From Selaginella moellendorffii (Eukaryota; Streptophyta; Lycopodiopsida; Selaginellales; Selaginellaceae): a stretch of 64,000 bases of DNA. The notes under the pieces were generated by a model. That model was not told the DNA's origin, did no database searches, and worked only from the letters and a program-made list of their open reading frames with translations. The position numbers were made by a program, and so were the translations under genes. Shown here in pieces: positions 44,067-54,952 of this stretch (position 1 is the first letter of the stretch; each line of letters opens with the position of its first letter). Location of the stretch: assembly GCF_000143415.4 (NCBI RefSeq), contig NW_003314378.1, positions 141,039 through 205,038 of the forward strand. Direction: 5' to 3'.

Positions 44067-44321
44067 TCCGATGGCGCGCGCTATCTCTACCTAGCTCGAA
44101 AAAATATTCACAAACCCCTTTGCATGGGTACCTTCTTAATCGGCGAATATGCCTTGACGGCGTGAGAACATTCCGTCTGGGCCGGCGGGCGAATATTCGT
44201 GGTCCCTTTCACGAGAGCGTTTCAGTGGCCTGTTTAGCCTAAATTGCTTCCACTGAAACGCTCCGGACGGGAAGAAAATCCCGCATTGGCTCTCAATCCA
44301 TGCGAGCAGCTGGAGAGAGCT
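44067..44321. promoter_or_regulatory. Compact bidirectional promoter between PANK2 and RLP4-like genes
   Basis: Only 255 bp separate the two divergent start codons. The stretch contains a perfect 14-bp inverted repeat at 44215-44263 (listed separately). No TATA box is obvious. Both 5' UTRs must be very short. Confidence 0.5.
44215..44263. repeat. Perfect 14-bp hairpin upstream of the RLP4-like start
   Basis: GAGCGTTTCAGTGG (44215-44228) is exactly complementary to CCACTGAAACGCTC (44250-44263), with a 21-nt loop. It lies 58 bp upstream of ATG 44322 and would form a strong stem in the 5' leader if transcribed. It could also be the ends of a small decayed foldback element. Confidence 0.85.
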
Positions 44322-46838
44322 ATGGCGGCGCCCTGGCGGACGAATCCGTGCTGGTTCTGTCTAGCTAGCGGCATTGCAATTCTCCTGTGGAGCGCGGCCG
44401 GGGCGAGGGCCGATCAACAGCGAGCTGCGACGATCTCCCAGAGTAAGTGCTCCTGGAAATCCTTTCTGTGCGCGCTAGTGGCAAATGTAGCTCGGATTTC
44501 TTCGAGTAGACAGCAGCATCGATCCCTTGCTTGCTCTCCAATGCATGTTTCCTCTCGCCCTAGTCCTTTGTTCTTCGTGGATTCGTGCCAGTCTTCTTCC
44601 TGGATTTTCATCTCTTGCGCTCTTGCAGATACTTCGTTACGCATCGACTGCGGCGGGCCAAGAACTTTCGTGAACGAATTCAAGGAGAAATGGCTCTCGG
44701 ACAGATTCTACACGGGAGGGAGCACCGCCGCGCTCGTCTCGACCTCGGACCACTTGAGGCGATCCCACGAGTGGTCTCTACGCTACTTTCCTCCCTCAAC
44801 CGGCAAGAAGAATTGCTACATTGTGGAGCTCCCAAACGGCCGCTACTCCATCCGGATGTTCTTCGTCTACGGGAACTATGATCGCAAGTCCAGGCCCCCA
44901 AACTTCGACGTCTCGGTGGAAGGCACGGTGGTTTTCAGCTGGAGATATCCTTGGTCCGACGAAGAAGCAAAGAATGGTGTCTACAGCGATCTCTACACCT
45001 TCATCGACGATGGCGACGTGAAGATTTGCTTCTACAGCATTGCGACGGACTCGCCGGTGATAGGGGCCTTGGAGATCGTCTCGGTTGATCCACAGTCGTA
45101 TAGCTCCCTGGCGACTGGGACCGACGTGATCCTTGTCAACTATGGACGTTTCACTGGTGGGCTCAAGGCTTTTGGAGCTGGTGTGAGCCGCGAGGGTGAC
45201 AAACTCGGTCGGGCATGGGAACCGGATGCTACTCTCGCCACCACTTTCGGGGAGAGCTTTTATCTCCGAACGGATGATCCTATCAAGAACGCCGAGGTTG
45301 CTCCAAACTATTTCCCACAGCGGCTTTACCAGTCAGCTCACACGCTAACTTCACCCGGCAGCATCGAGTTTATGTTCACGGTGGACACGAGCCTCGACTA
45401 CATGCTGTGGTTTCACTTCGCAGAGATTGATACGGCGGTCACGGCTTCTGGCCAGAGAGTTTTCGACGTCTTCATCAACAGCGAAGCTGCGTTCTCGGAG
45501 GTGGATGTTTACAAGGAGGCTGGAAGCTTTGCTGCTTATGACTTGTTTCACGTACTTAAGAACCTCACTGGCTCGGCTCTCAACGTGACGCTCTCGCCGC
45601 GAGTAGGAACACCAATTCTCAATGGATTGGAGAACTATGCAATCCTCCCTATGGATCTATCAACAAGCGTGGATGAAGGTATGTTAAAGGAAGTTTCGGA
45701 CGTGATGTTTGTAAACGTTTTTTTTTTTTTTTTTTTGCAGTTCTAGCAATGCTAGCTTTGAAAGAAAGCTTGCGAGTTCCTGAGAGAATGGGATGGAATG
45801 GCGATCCTTGTGCTCCGTTTAATTGGGATACATGGGAAGGTGTCACTTGCAATTATGCTCCGGATGGGAAATCCCTCGTCATCACTCGTCTGTAAGTTTT
45901 CAACGTTGTGTGTTTTACTTCTCTTTCTCATTTAAGGCACGAGCAGGGACCTGTCTGGTCAAGGACTGAAAGGAACAATCAGCGACACAATCACCTCACT
46001 GAAGCATCTGAGATATTTGTGAGTTCCGCTCTAGAAACACATTTCAAGGCCCGAGTTTGATGCATTCTTCTTGGATCCACAGGAACATGAGCAACAACAA
46101 CTTACGAGGAAGCATTCCCTCCGGTCTTGGAAACGACAATCTCGAAACTGTGTAAGTTTTATATTCATTGACTTGGCAAATTAATGTGCTGGACTTTTGA
46201 CAGGGATTTGTCTTCGAATGATCTGACAGGAAGCATTCCAGAAAGCTTGGGCCAAGCGCAACTTGTCAAAGTGTAAGAACACGTTTTTCTCTAGAAACTT
46301 TCGCCTAATCTTTAACAGGCTTCTAAACAACAACGAGCTAAACGGACAAGTTCCACTGACTCTCTACACCATCGGTGTACGTGGTGGATTCTTCAAGTAA
46401 GAAAAGAGCTTATAGATTTGTTCCTCTTCTTTTGGCGAACTTACCTTTCTCTCCGGATCATTGCAGCATTTCCTCCAACGACGATCTCTGCGGAGTTCCC
46501 GCACTGCCCGATTGCCCCTTCTGGCAACACCAGGAGCTCTCGACTCCTGCTAAGATTGGCATAGCTCTCACAGCTCTAGCCGGCGCTGCTGTTCTTTCCA
46601 CGCTGATCTACATTTTCGTCATCCGGAGGCGAAGAGACGACTATAACTTTGGCCTTCCTCATCAGCTCGCCTGTAAGTTTAAGCTTGTTTCTTAGGAGCA
46701 ACTCCTGGCTCTTTCTTCTTTCTTTTTCTCGCAGCCCGGAGCGCACGGTATCAAAGACACAAATCTAAGCTACGACTGGAAGATTCGTCCGCGCCAGTGT
46801 CAAAGTTTGGCTTCGCCGCAAACATGAACACGCTGTAA
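44322..46838 (+). CDS. Malectin-like/LRR receptor-like protein (RLP4 type, no kinase)
   Basis: Cell-surface receptor-like protein. Nine exons (44322-44442, 44629-45678, 45741-45891, 45947-46018, 46083-46151, 46204-46272, 46319-46396, 46467-46672, 46735-46838) give an intact 639-aa frame. It has a signal peptide (ASGIAILLWSAAGARA), a malectin-like domain (LRIDCGGPRTFVNEF, KNCYIVELPNGRYSIRMFFV, MLWFHFAEID), the NGDPCAPFNWDTWEGVTC linker, four LRRs each on its own 69-78-nt exon, a transmembrane segment (IGIALTALAGAAVLSTLIYI) and a short basic tail with no kinase. The phase-matched LRR exons are the usual plant arrangement. Confidence 0.93.
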
Positions 46839-46913
46839 AAACAAAACATAGATATATCTACCTTTTAACTACAACAGTGAAGTTTTAACGGATTTTAGGG
46901 CAGGGAGGAGTGA

Positions 46914-47006
46914 ATGGCAAGCGCGATCGGGGCGGGAGGAGCTTTGCATGGATCTTGGACGCCGGAGCTGCCCGATCGCCAGCAAGCGCAGGAGACCCTC
47001 GGCTGA
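46914..47006 (+). CDS. Upstream ORF of 30 codons before the F-box gene
   Basis: ATG 46914 to TGA 47006 lies 28 nt before the main ATG (47035) in the likely 5' leader. It is in a different frame and its product (MASAIGAGGALHGSW...) has no domain. It may limit translation of the F-box protein. Confidence 0.45.
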   Translation: MASAIGAGGALHGSWTPELPDRQQAQETLG

Positions 47007-47034
47007 GGGCGGAGCGTGCATCGATCGATCGAGA

Positions 47035-49198
47035 ATGGAGGATGTTTTGGAGGTTCTTCTCACGGATTTGGATGCGGGGGTCACGGACGCGGCGTTGGAG
47101 CACATTTTGCACAGGCAGAGCAGCGATGACGAGAAGGTAGAGTTATTGGATCGATGCCTGGCGCTAGGTCTCCAATTGCAAGGCGTGGCCAATCGGCTCG
47201 CTAGAGAGCACGCCGCGCAACACAACTCCTCCGTGTGGCCGTTTACTCCTGATCTAAGCATTAAGGTGAGCTCGCTCTGGAATTTTTTTTCTCCTCTTGA
47301 TGGGCCATGGTTTGCACGAAGCGAAGATTTTCTCGTCGCTGGGAACGCAGACTTTGTGCCAGGCAGCGGCGGCGTGTACCATGTTTAGCAAGCTCGTGCT
47401 GGAAGCTGCTTGCTACACTAACATCGATCTCACGACTGGCGGATCGACTGTGACGGATGAAACGGTGGAAAAGGTCATTCACCGAGCTGGCCGCTGTCTC
47501 AGGTTTTGGTTTCGTTCTTTCTCTCGTTCTAGACTAAGTTCCATTTGATTTTTCAGATCTTTGAAGCTCGGAGTTGTGCTCCACCATTGCCGTTTGCATG
47601 GACTGAAGCCGAGTTCTAGTCCTCTCAAGTTTCCTGTCATATATGACAGAAGCATGTTCAACAAATCTTCGGAGTGGACGGCTTGTCCTCTCTCAAAGAG
47701 CTGCCTTCGTCCATTGATTGTCGATGGTGTAGCTGGGTAAAATTTTTCCTGTTTGCAAATCCTCGCTTACGATCTTTTCTTGCGTTTTGTTTCTCTTTCT
47801 TCAGAAGAATGTTGAAGGCCTTGCATCTCTACAACATCGAATCCATGGACAGCAAGTTTCTTTGCAAGGCACTGATGGCCTGTCCCGCTTTGATGGATTT
47901 GAAAGTCGTTGGCCTGTAAGAAGGAATAGCCCTTTTTTATTTCTTCCGCGCTAACTTCTTACCAGCTTTTAGCAACGTGAGCTTGACGACATTGATGGAT
48001 TGCTTGGGCACTACTTGTCATGAACTCGAGGGTCTATGTTGCCAACAGGCAAACCTTGGCTCATGGCCTGGACGTAAGTTTTCTTGCTGCTGTTGTTCGT
48101 TCGTCACCGCTTAATGTTCTGTCAAATCTTTGCAGACAATGTGAAAATTAGTGCGTGTAGCACTCTCGTCAAAGGATGCCCAAAGTTACTGTCGTTAACA
48201 CTGAGTGAGTACCGGCTAGCTGACAGAAAAGCTTCCGTCCTTTTGACTGTACGTTTATTGCTGGATTATTTTTATGTCAGCTCAAACTCTCGTGCTTCTC
48301 AGGGACTGGAGCACCTTACTCACGCTGATTTCTCTGGAGCCGATTACCTCAATGGTTTCTTCTTGAGGTAAGCGAGTGAAGAGTATCTCTTGTAAACTGA
48401 AAGCTGAGCTCGAGTTGTGTTTTGTTAGGAACCTCGTCGGCTGTGCTGAGCTTTGTCTCAAGACCTTGATTTTAAGAGATTGCGTGCGTTTGAAAGAGGT
48501 GCTAACTCGTCTTCACTTCCGGATTTGTTAATGGACGGAAATGCAGGTTGAAGTCCAACGTTTTCTCTTTGGCTTAAGAGCAGGCGAATGCAAGAACCTC
48601 CGTCACCTTGTGAGTTATTGAACATACCTGAAGTAGCTAGCTAACAGCAGCCTTATTGTTCCAGGACATTTCTAACAGAAACAATCTAGTTGGATCGGAC
48701 TGGGGAAGAAGGATTCGTCCGAGGTACGTACGTTCCCGTTCCAGCCTTCACAAAACTAACTATGCTCTCTTACATGGAAAAAGCTCCGAGTCGTTACTAG
48801 CTTTGCGCTCCGAACGTTCGGATCTCTGCCTCATGGCCGACTACCCAAGCTCCAAATGGTATGCCTATTTGAAATCATATCGCTCTTTGCTCAGTCCTTG
48901 ATCCTTCCCTCACAGTGGCAGTGATAGCTCCGTCAGCATGGACAGCTACGAGGACAGTGAGAACGAGCAGATCCAGCTGAGCATCGAGTCCTCGGAGTAC
49001 ATGTCGGAGAACAGCTTCAGCTCAAGCAGTAGCAGCAGCCAACAGGACGAAGAGGAAGTGGAAGATGACGAGGAGGACCAGTACTTGATGAGCCAAGACG
49101 AGTTTTTTGAAGGCGATCTCGGAGAGGTCAGCCGTGGCAGTGCCAGTGACCAAAGCGATGGCATCAGATTCAACCTTCCTCTACCAAGTTTCGGATGA
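47035..49198 (+). CDS. F-box/leucine-rich repeat protein
   Basis: Probable substrate receptor of an SCF ubiquitin ligase. After an N-terminal helical part (MEDVLEVLLTDLDAGVTDAA) and a first intron starting at 47266, the F-box reads WPFTPDLSIK|IFSSLGTQTLCQAAAACTMF. It is followed by LRR-like blocks: AGRCLRSLKLGVV, MLKALHLYNIESMDSKFLC, NVSLTTLMDCLG, STLVKGCPKLLSLTL, GLEHLTHADFSGADYLNGFF, LCLKTLILRDCVRLKEV and ECKNLRHLDISNRNNLVG. It ends with a Ser/Glu/Asp-rich acidic tail. There are about ten short introns. It resembles the group of Arabidopsis At4g02760; that link is from memory. Confidence 0.8.
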
Positions 49199-49256
49199 GA
49201 CAAGCAACAGAGAAGAAAGGCCGCATTCAACAAGAAAAAACTCTGGCTCTAGAAAC

Positions 49257-52168
49257 TCAGTCTCTATCCTTACCGAGAACGAGGAAGAGCTTCTCCCTCT
49301 CCAGCGCAAAAATGTTCCACAGCGTCTGCTCATCCGGCTCCCGCTGCTTCTGTGCCAATATCTGCGACTCCACCACCGAAATGGCCGCGTCCTCGAGCTT
49401 CTCAATCTCGTCCTCGACACGCAAGAAACTCTCCATCAACACGTCCTTGACCGCCGACGCTACCGCGACGTTCTCGTATAGCTTCGGAGGTGGCGGCGGC
49501 GGGATCTCCTCCCCATCTTCGTTATACAGTGGCTCGGGTGGTGGCGGCGGCTCCTCCTCCTCGAGCATGTCCGGGTCGAGCCCTTCCTCTATGGCCTTCT
49601 GGCGGCGGACCTCAAGACGAGCGTCCTCCTCCGCCTTGGCCTTCGCAGCGATGTCCGCCAGAGTGTTCTCCACCGCGTCGTGGACGGGATGGATGGCCTC
49701 GCTGAAGATCTTGAAGAGAGCCAAGTGGAACGTCGACGATGGATGAGCTGGGATCTCCGCCAGCTTCTTGATCTTTGGACACAGGCTGAGCACCTGGCGC
49801 CGGCTCTCCTCGCTGGTGATGTTCTCGCTGGCCTTGATGGTGTTTGCGAGCGATCCGTCCCACTCTATAGTGAGAACCGGCTCTGGCTCTGGAGGAGGCG
49901 GCGGGGGTGGCGGCGGGGGGGCTCCTTTCTTGGGTGGCGGAGGTGGCGGCGGTGGTGGTAGCTCTTCTACTGGAGGCTTTCGACTCTCGGCCTCCTCGAG
50001 CAAGGTGGCGTTGATGGCGGTGACGAGCTTGCGGCAGTAAGTGTCGGCGGCTGGGTTGTGGTACATTGGTGACTCCGACCCGAGGTTTCCTCGCAGGAAT
50101 GCGTAGGCCGCGGGGGAGTACAGGTAGTCGGGCTTGCTCTTGAGCGTGCTGCATGTCAAGTCCGAGGAGTTGTCCAGCAGCTCTTCGATGACTTCCTCGA
50201 CTCCGTGCATCATCTCTCGGTACTCGAGCTCCCGGGTCAGTTTGTTCCTCAGGTCCCTGCGAAAACAAGATGAAGTTCACGCAAAGTTTGAGATGGAGGG
50301 AGGAGTTTACCCTTTGAGATCTTCGGTCGTGGCTACGCCCTTGAAGTAGATTGGCGCGGGAGGGTCGGGCAGCACGGGAGCGGTCCAGAGGACCCACGTC
50401 TCGTAGAAGGATCCCGCAAAGTTGGAGAAGAAATTGAAACGGAAGTTTTGCACTTCGCCGGGTAGTATGCGGCCGCTGGATGCCAATACGGTGAAGCGGT
50501 TGTGACGAGGAACTTGGAAGTTTTTATCTGCCAAAGGGATGTTAGAGCTTTGATGAAAACTATCTTTCCAAAGCTATAACATATTGTCTCGACAATAGCA
50601 AATACCATTCCAAGACTTTGATGGCTCCACGATTGGATCTTGAGGCCGCTTCTTCCAGCTATAGTAAACGGCAACAGTGCCAACGTTTCTCATGGTGACA
50701 TCTCGACTTGCTATCTCACCTGATGCAAGCACAGGCCATGTTTCGGAGCAACGACAATTTTCGAGCTTTCACAAACCTGCCTTTGCTGTGAACAGTAGCG
50801 ATTCTGTGCTAACTTTGATGGCTGGCTGGCTGTAAACCTCGCCAGCAGGCGCCTCCTCGCTTTTCTTTCCAAACTGTAAGCCGGAAGAACAAGAAAAACA
50901 CTTCAAAAACACAAGCAAATTCCTGAAAGTCGACTACCTTGATACGCTCTCCTCCTTTCCGCTGCCGTTCAGCCTCTGGTTTGATCTTGTTTCCTACAAG
51001 CTGCCAACACCAGTCCGTTGTTAGAAGATCGTTAATAGAAAGCAAACACTAGCTCTAAAGTGTTGCCTTGCTGAGAGGATCCGTCACCCCGTCTAAAACC
51101 GCCAGCCATCCATTACCAGAAGAAAAACTTAGCAAGCTTTGCAAACCCTGGCTTGTCCCAAAGAGATGAGAGCCACAAGTGGATTCCAATCCCAAAACAC
51201 CACTCCTGTTAAAACATTATACAAGGTTTTGAAAGCAAGCCTCGGCTTCCAAAACCATTAGAAACTGGACATAAAAAAGAAAACTTTCGAAGAAAACTAA
51301 AGCTCTGGTACATACCTGGAAACCATGAAAGTTTGGACGATGAGGCACTGTTGTCCGGATCCCCTTCTCGAGGCGCTCCATGTAGAGCTCAAACGGCCCC
51401 CATCGGCTTTTTCTCGTGTCCTGCCGCGAGTCTGTTTTGGTGAAGTAGTCCAGAGACATGTTTTCTTTGAGCGGGTTGCCAATCCTTTCGAGCGTGCGCT
51501 GAGCTAGAAGATCGTAAGGCATAGGCACAGCCGTTAAGTCACCAATCATAGGCTCGACCATCCAGTAATCTCGCAAGCTGATCTCCCACTGCCAAGAACC
51601 GGGAGGGAAAAAATGAGAAAACAAAAACGAGAGCTCGTGAGAAATCGAACAGAGGGAGCTTACGGTGTTTTCTCCGTAGTATCTATCTAAGTCGGACTTG
51701 GATTTCTCAAGGATGAGAATGTTCTCTTGCTTCAAGCGATAGAGGTTGATGTTTTCCATGAGTATGTCCTCCTCGACTTTCTCGGTTTGCTTCATTGCCA
51801 GCTTTTTGGACTCCTCGTAGTTTCGACAATGGTACTGGTATCGCCTGCGAGATAGAAACAATGAGCAAGAACTTTCTTCTATCTCGAACAGAAGAATCAG
51901 GAAAAAAAAATGGAAGTGCTACTTACTTGAAGGCGTTCTGGTGCTTGCGGTCCTCGATTTTCTGGAAGATGTGCTTCTTCTCTTTGGCAACCTTTTTTGG
52001 CGGCTTGAAGATGGACACCCTTGATCGCTTTTGCAACTCAGAGGGAAGCTCCTGGAGGGGCTGCGCGAGAGCCTTGTTTGGATCAAAGCCATCGCCAGGG
52101 ATCGGAATCATGGTTTCCCGGAAGGACCAATTGTTCTTCTTCACCGGGTACATGTTCTTGGCCGCCAT
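49257..52168 (-). CDS. MYCBP-associated protein (flagellar FAP147-like)
   Basis: Homologues are axoneme central-apparatus proteins (Chlamydomonas FAP147, animal MYCBPAP). Free-sporing plants with swimming sperm keep this gene, seed plants without cilia lose it. Minus-strand blocks: NWSFRETMIPIPGDGFDPNK, SIFKPPKKVAKEKKHIFQKI, NYEESKKLAMKQTEKVEEDI, WEISLRDYWMVEP, SRWGPFELYMERLEKGIRTT, GVLGLESTCGSHLFG, then an ASH-type immunoglobulin domain (FTAKAGEIASRDVTMRNVGT, VLASSGRILPGEVQNFRFNF, YETWVLWTAPVLPDPPAPIY). The C-terminal part carries two polyproline runs (at about 49900-49980 and 49480-49560) and coiled-coil stretches. About eight introns. Convergent with the F-box gene (58 bp apart). Confidence 0.75.
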
Positions 52169-52542
52169 AGCGCCGCCCTCCGCCCTCTCTCCAATTCAAA
52201 TGCTGGAAACGCGCCAAATGCCGAGCCCTAGGTCCCTGCCCGGCCGAGGTTCGAATCCCTTCCTAGCTCGTTCGATCGCTATTCTAGCTAAGAATCTCCC
52301 TCGCATCGATTACCTTGCTAGATCTTGGCGAGCCTTTCTCTTGATCTCTCATTTCTTCGCTCTAGCAACGCCAGCGATCGCGAAGCCTTCGAGTGATTTC
52401 CTCGAGCTCCGAAAGGTCGCGAGCTCGAATCCCAGCTGGGCCGGATGGACTGACGGAATGTTCTTGGTGATATTTGGGGGTTTAGGGCTCAAGTGACGGA
52501 ATATGATAGGGCCTTGCTCGAGCTGGAGATAGCGCGCGCGCC
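52169..52542. promoter_or_regulatory. Bidirectional spacer between MYCBPAP-like and PPR genes
   Basis: 374 bp between divergent start codons. No TATA box or known element is evident. The composition is GC-moderate with short CTAG-containing runs. Confidence 0.4.
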
Positions 52543-54489
52543 ATGGCGGGCGTTCTTCCTTTCTCATGCTTCCAGCGGCGATATTTCGACGCGCCCGACA
52601 CAAAATGTGGATCTTCTTCTCTTTCAGATTGCACTGAGCCGTGTTCTTCGTCCGTCGCCTCTCCGTGCTGGATTTCGTCGAGGTATGATCCACGCGGAGC
52701 AGGGCGGGGGGTTAGAATCCAGGTAGCGGCTGCAGTAGCGAGGAATTCGCCAAGGATTAGGAACCTTAGGAACAATCCCGGCCCGGCGTTGAGCCCCGAG
52801 CAGCTTGCGTGGGAACGGATGATGCTCGAGGTAGAGAAATCTCCCGAGCCACTGGCAATTCTCAAGAAGTACGCTGGAGATGGAAATATTTCTAGGGAGA
52901 GTGTTGTCGGGACGCTCACCAGGTTTAAGCAAATGCAGGCGTGGAAGATAATTATCAAGGTTCGTGATCTTAGGATAGAAAAGCATCAAATTTTTGTGTT
53001 TCTCATTTCTTCTCTTCCAGTTCACGGAATGGCTCATGGAGCAAGGATGGTACAATTTCAACCAGAAGGATTACTTCCTGGTTTTGCTGGCCTATTGCAA
53101 GGATGGGCAAGTCGACAAGACGGAAGGAATTTTCCAACGAATGGCAGAGCTTGGTGTTGTGGCCAACATCGAAATGTACACGCTACAAATCGAAGGCTAC
53201 GGTCGACGACGGAGTTTTGACAAGGCTGAAGCTGTGTTTCAGAGACTGCTAACAACTGGTCCTTCGCCTACAGCACAGACTTATCAAACCATGATGAAAT
53301 CATACAGTGAGGTAAATCCTCTTTCCTTATTTCCTATCGATCAATGTGTGTTACACAGGCTGGGAGGCTGGATGATGTCCAACGAATTTTTAAGCTGGTA
53401 ACAGATTCGCCAAGTCCAACAGTAAAACCGGACGCGAGAATGTATAATTTGATGATTCATACGTATGGGAAGCAGGGCAAAGTTGAACAGGCCATGTCCG
53501 TTTATCAGTCGATGAAACGTGAGCGCGTGGCATTAACGATAGTTACGTTCAACAGTCTTCTTGCATGTCAAAAGACCTGGAAGGATGCTGAAGATGTTTT
53601 CCGGAAGGTAAACATTCATTTCGATTATTTCAGCGATGCTGAACCCGCTCCTTTGATTTTGCAGTTGCAAGCTGCCAAGCTCGACCCAGATGTCTTCTCA
53701 TATACCGCTCTGGTAAATGCGTACGCCAAGGCGAGGAGGGCGGAATGTGCACACGCTGCTTTCGATGACATGATTGCCGCTGGCATAAGGTAGTGAGTGA
53801 TTGAATCCTTGTATGATCCAAATTTTTGTTTTTCAGACCGACACAAGTTGCCTATAACGCACTTATTAATGCGTATGCGAAGTGTAAAGATCCAGAGGGA
53901 GCACGAGCTGTTTTAAAACAGATGAAACAGAACGGGTATAATTCTTCTAACTATTTTTTAGTCGAGTCTAATAGTCGAAAACAGGTGTACCCCTACCGTG
54001 GAGTCTTATACGTCTTTGATATCTGCTTATGTTAGTGTGAACCTGATGGCTAAAGCGGAACAGACAGTTCTGCGAATGAAGGAAGCGGACTTGCAACCCA
54101 ACTTGCAGACATTTTGCGTTCTGATGACGGGTTACGCGAACGGGAACAAGTTAGACAACATGATGAGGTCTTTCGAGACGATGAAGCTTGCGGGATTAGA
54201 ACCAAACCGTCACGTGTACACGGTACTGGTAAACGCCTATGGGTCCAACGACGATTTTGATTCAGCTATCATCTGGTACAAGCAAATGCTAGGCACTGGA
54301 TACAAACCGGATCCAATTCTGAGAACAGTACTGCTGAAAATAGCCAAGAGTCACGAGCAAACGGAGGAGATACACGAGCTTCTAGGAATGCAAAAACCTG
54401 CTAGGAGTTTGGAAGAAGGCTTGGACACAGGACTGGATACTCTGGTTCTGCCGCAACTGGAGAAACAGGAACTAGTGGCTGCTCGATGA
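52543..54489 (+). CDS. P-class PPR protein, chloroplast (PPR287/At3g59040-like)
   Basis: Six exons (52543-52959, 53021-53311, 53359-53607, 53665-53789, 53837-53935, 53985-54489) give an intact 561-aa frame. After a transit-like N-terminus comes LAWERMMLEVEKSPEPLAIL and TLTRFKQMQAWKIIIKFTEW, characteristic of one intron-containing P-class subfamily. Then about ten 35-residue repeats follow, for example DARMYNLMIHTYGKQGKVEQ, DVFSYTALVNAYAKARRAEC, TQVAYNALINAYAKCKDPEG and VESYTSLISAYVSVNLMAKA. There is no SMR, E or DYW domain. Introns at this density set it apart from the intronless PLS genes elsewhere in the window. Confidence 0.9.
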
Positions 54490-54952
54490 AACCACAGACA
54501 GGAAATTTTGCTTTAGATCCAGGAAACTAGAGCTGGGGGCCTGCTGGAATTGTATACATAAGTCCAAAGGTACGGCCTTTCGTTTAGTTTCGGTTCTGAG
54601 TGACTTGTGTTTTGCTCCAGGCTTCAGTTTCTCTACTGTACAGAGCGGAACTGAACTGACTGTTGCAAGCAAGTTGCTGCTGGTCGTGATTAAAAAACAA
54701 AGAAAAGAAAAAAAGAACTACTTTTTTTTATCGCTTTGGAGTTGAATGGACGTGAGTTTCTGCATTGCATTTCTTCTCTTTCTAGGTAGTTAGTTTGGAT
54801 TTCTAGGATATTCTCGTGTCGAGAAATCCATATCTTACAGATCTCGTCATCATAGACCGAAGCTGACAAAAGACAAGGGGACATATTCCAGATTCTCAGC
54901 CTGTATGTAAAAAAGACTGGTTTCTTCGGTGTTCTTGAAACAGCAGCAAGAA
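54490..54952. other. Intergenic, 3' UTR of PPR and promoter of NAT
   Basis: No gene is seen. A purine-rich AAAAAACAAAGAAAAGAAAAAAAG run lies at 54691-54715. Confidence 0.4.

Noticed and set aside
49195-50040. Several plus-strand Gly/Ser/Arg-rich frames
   Set aside because: Antisense of the polyproline part of the MYCBPAP-like gene; Gly runs are complements of Pro codons.
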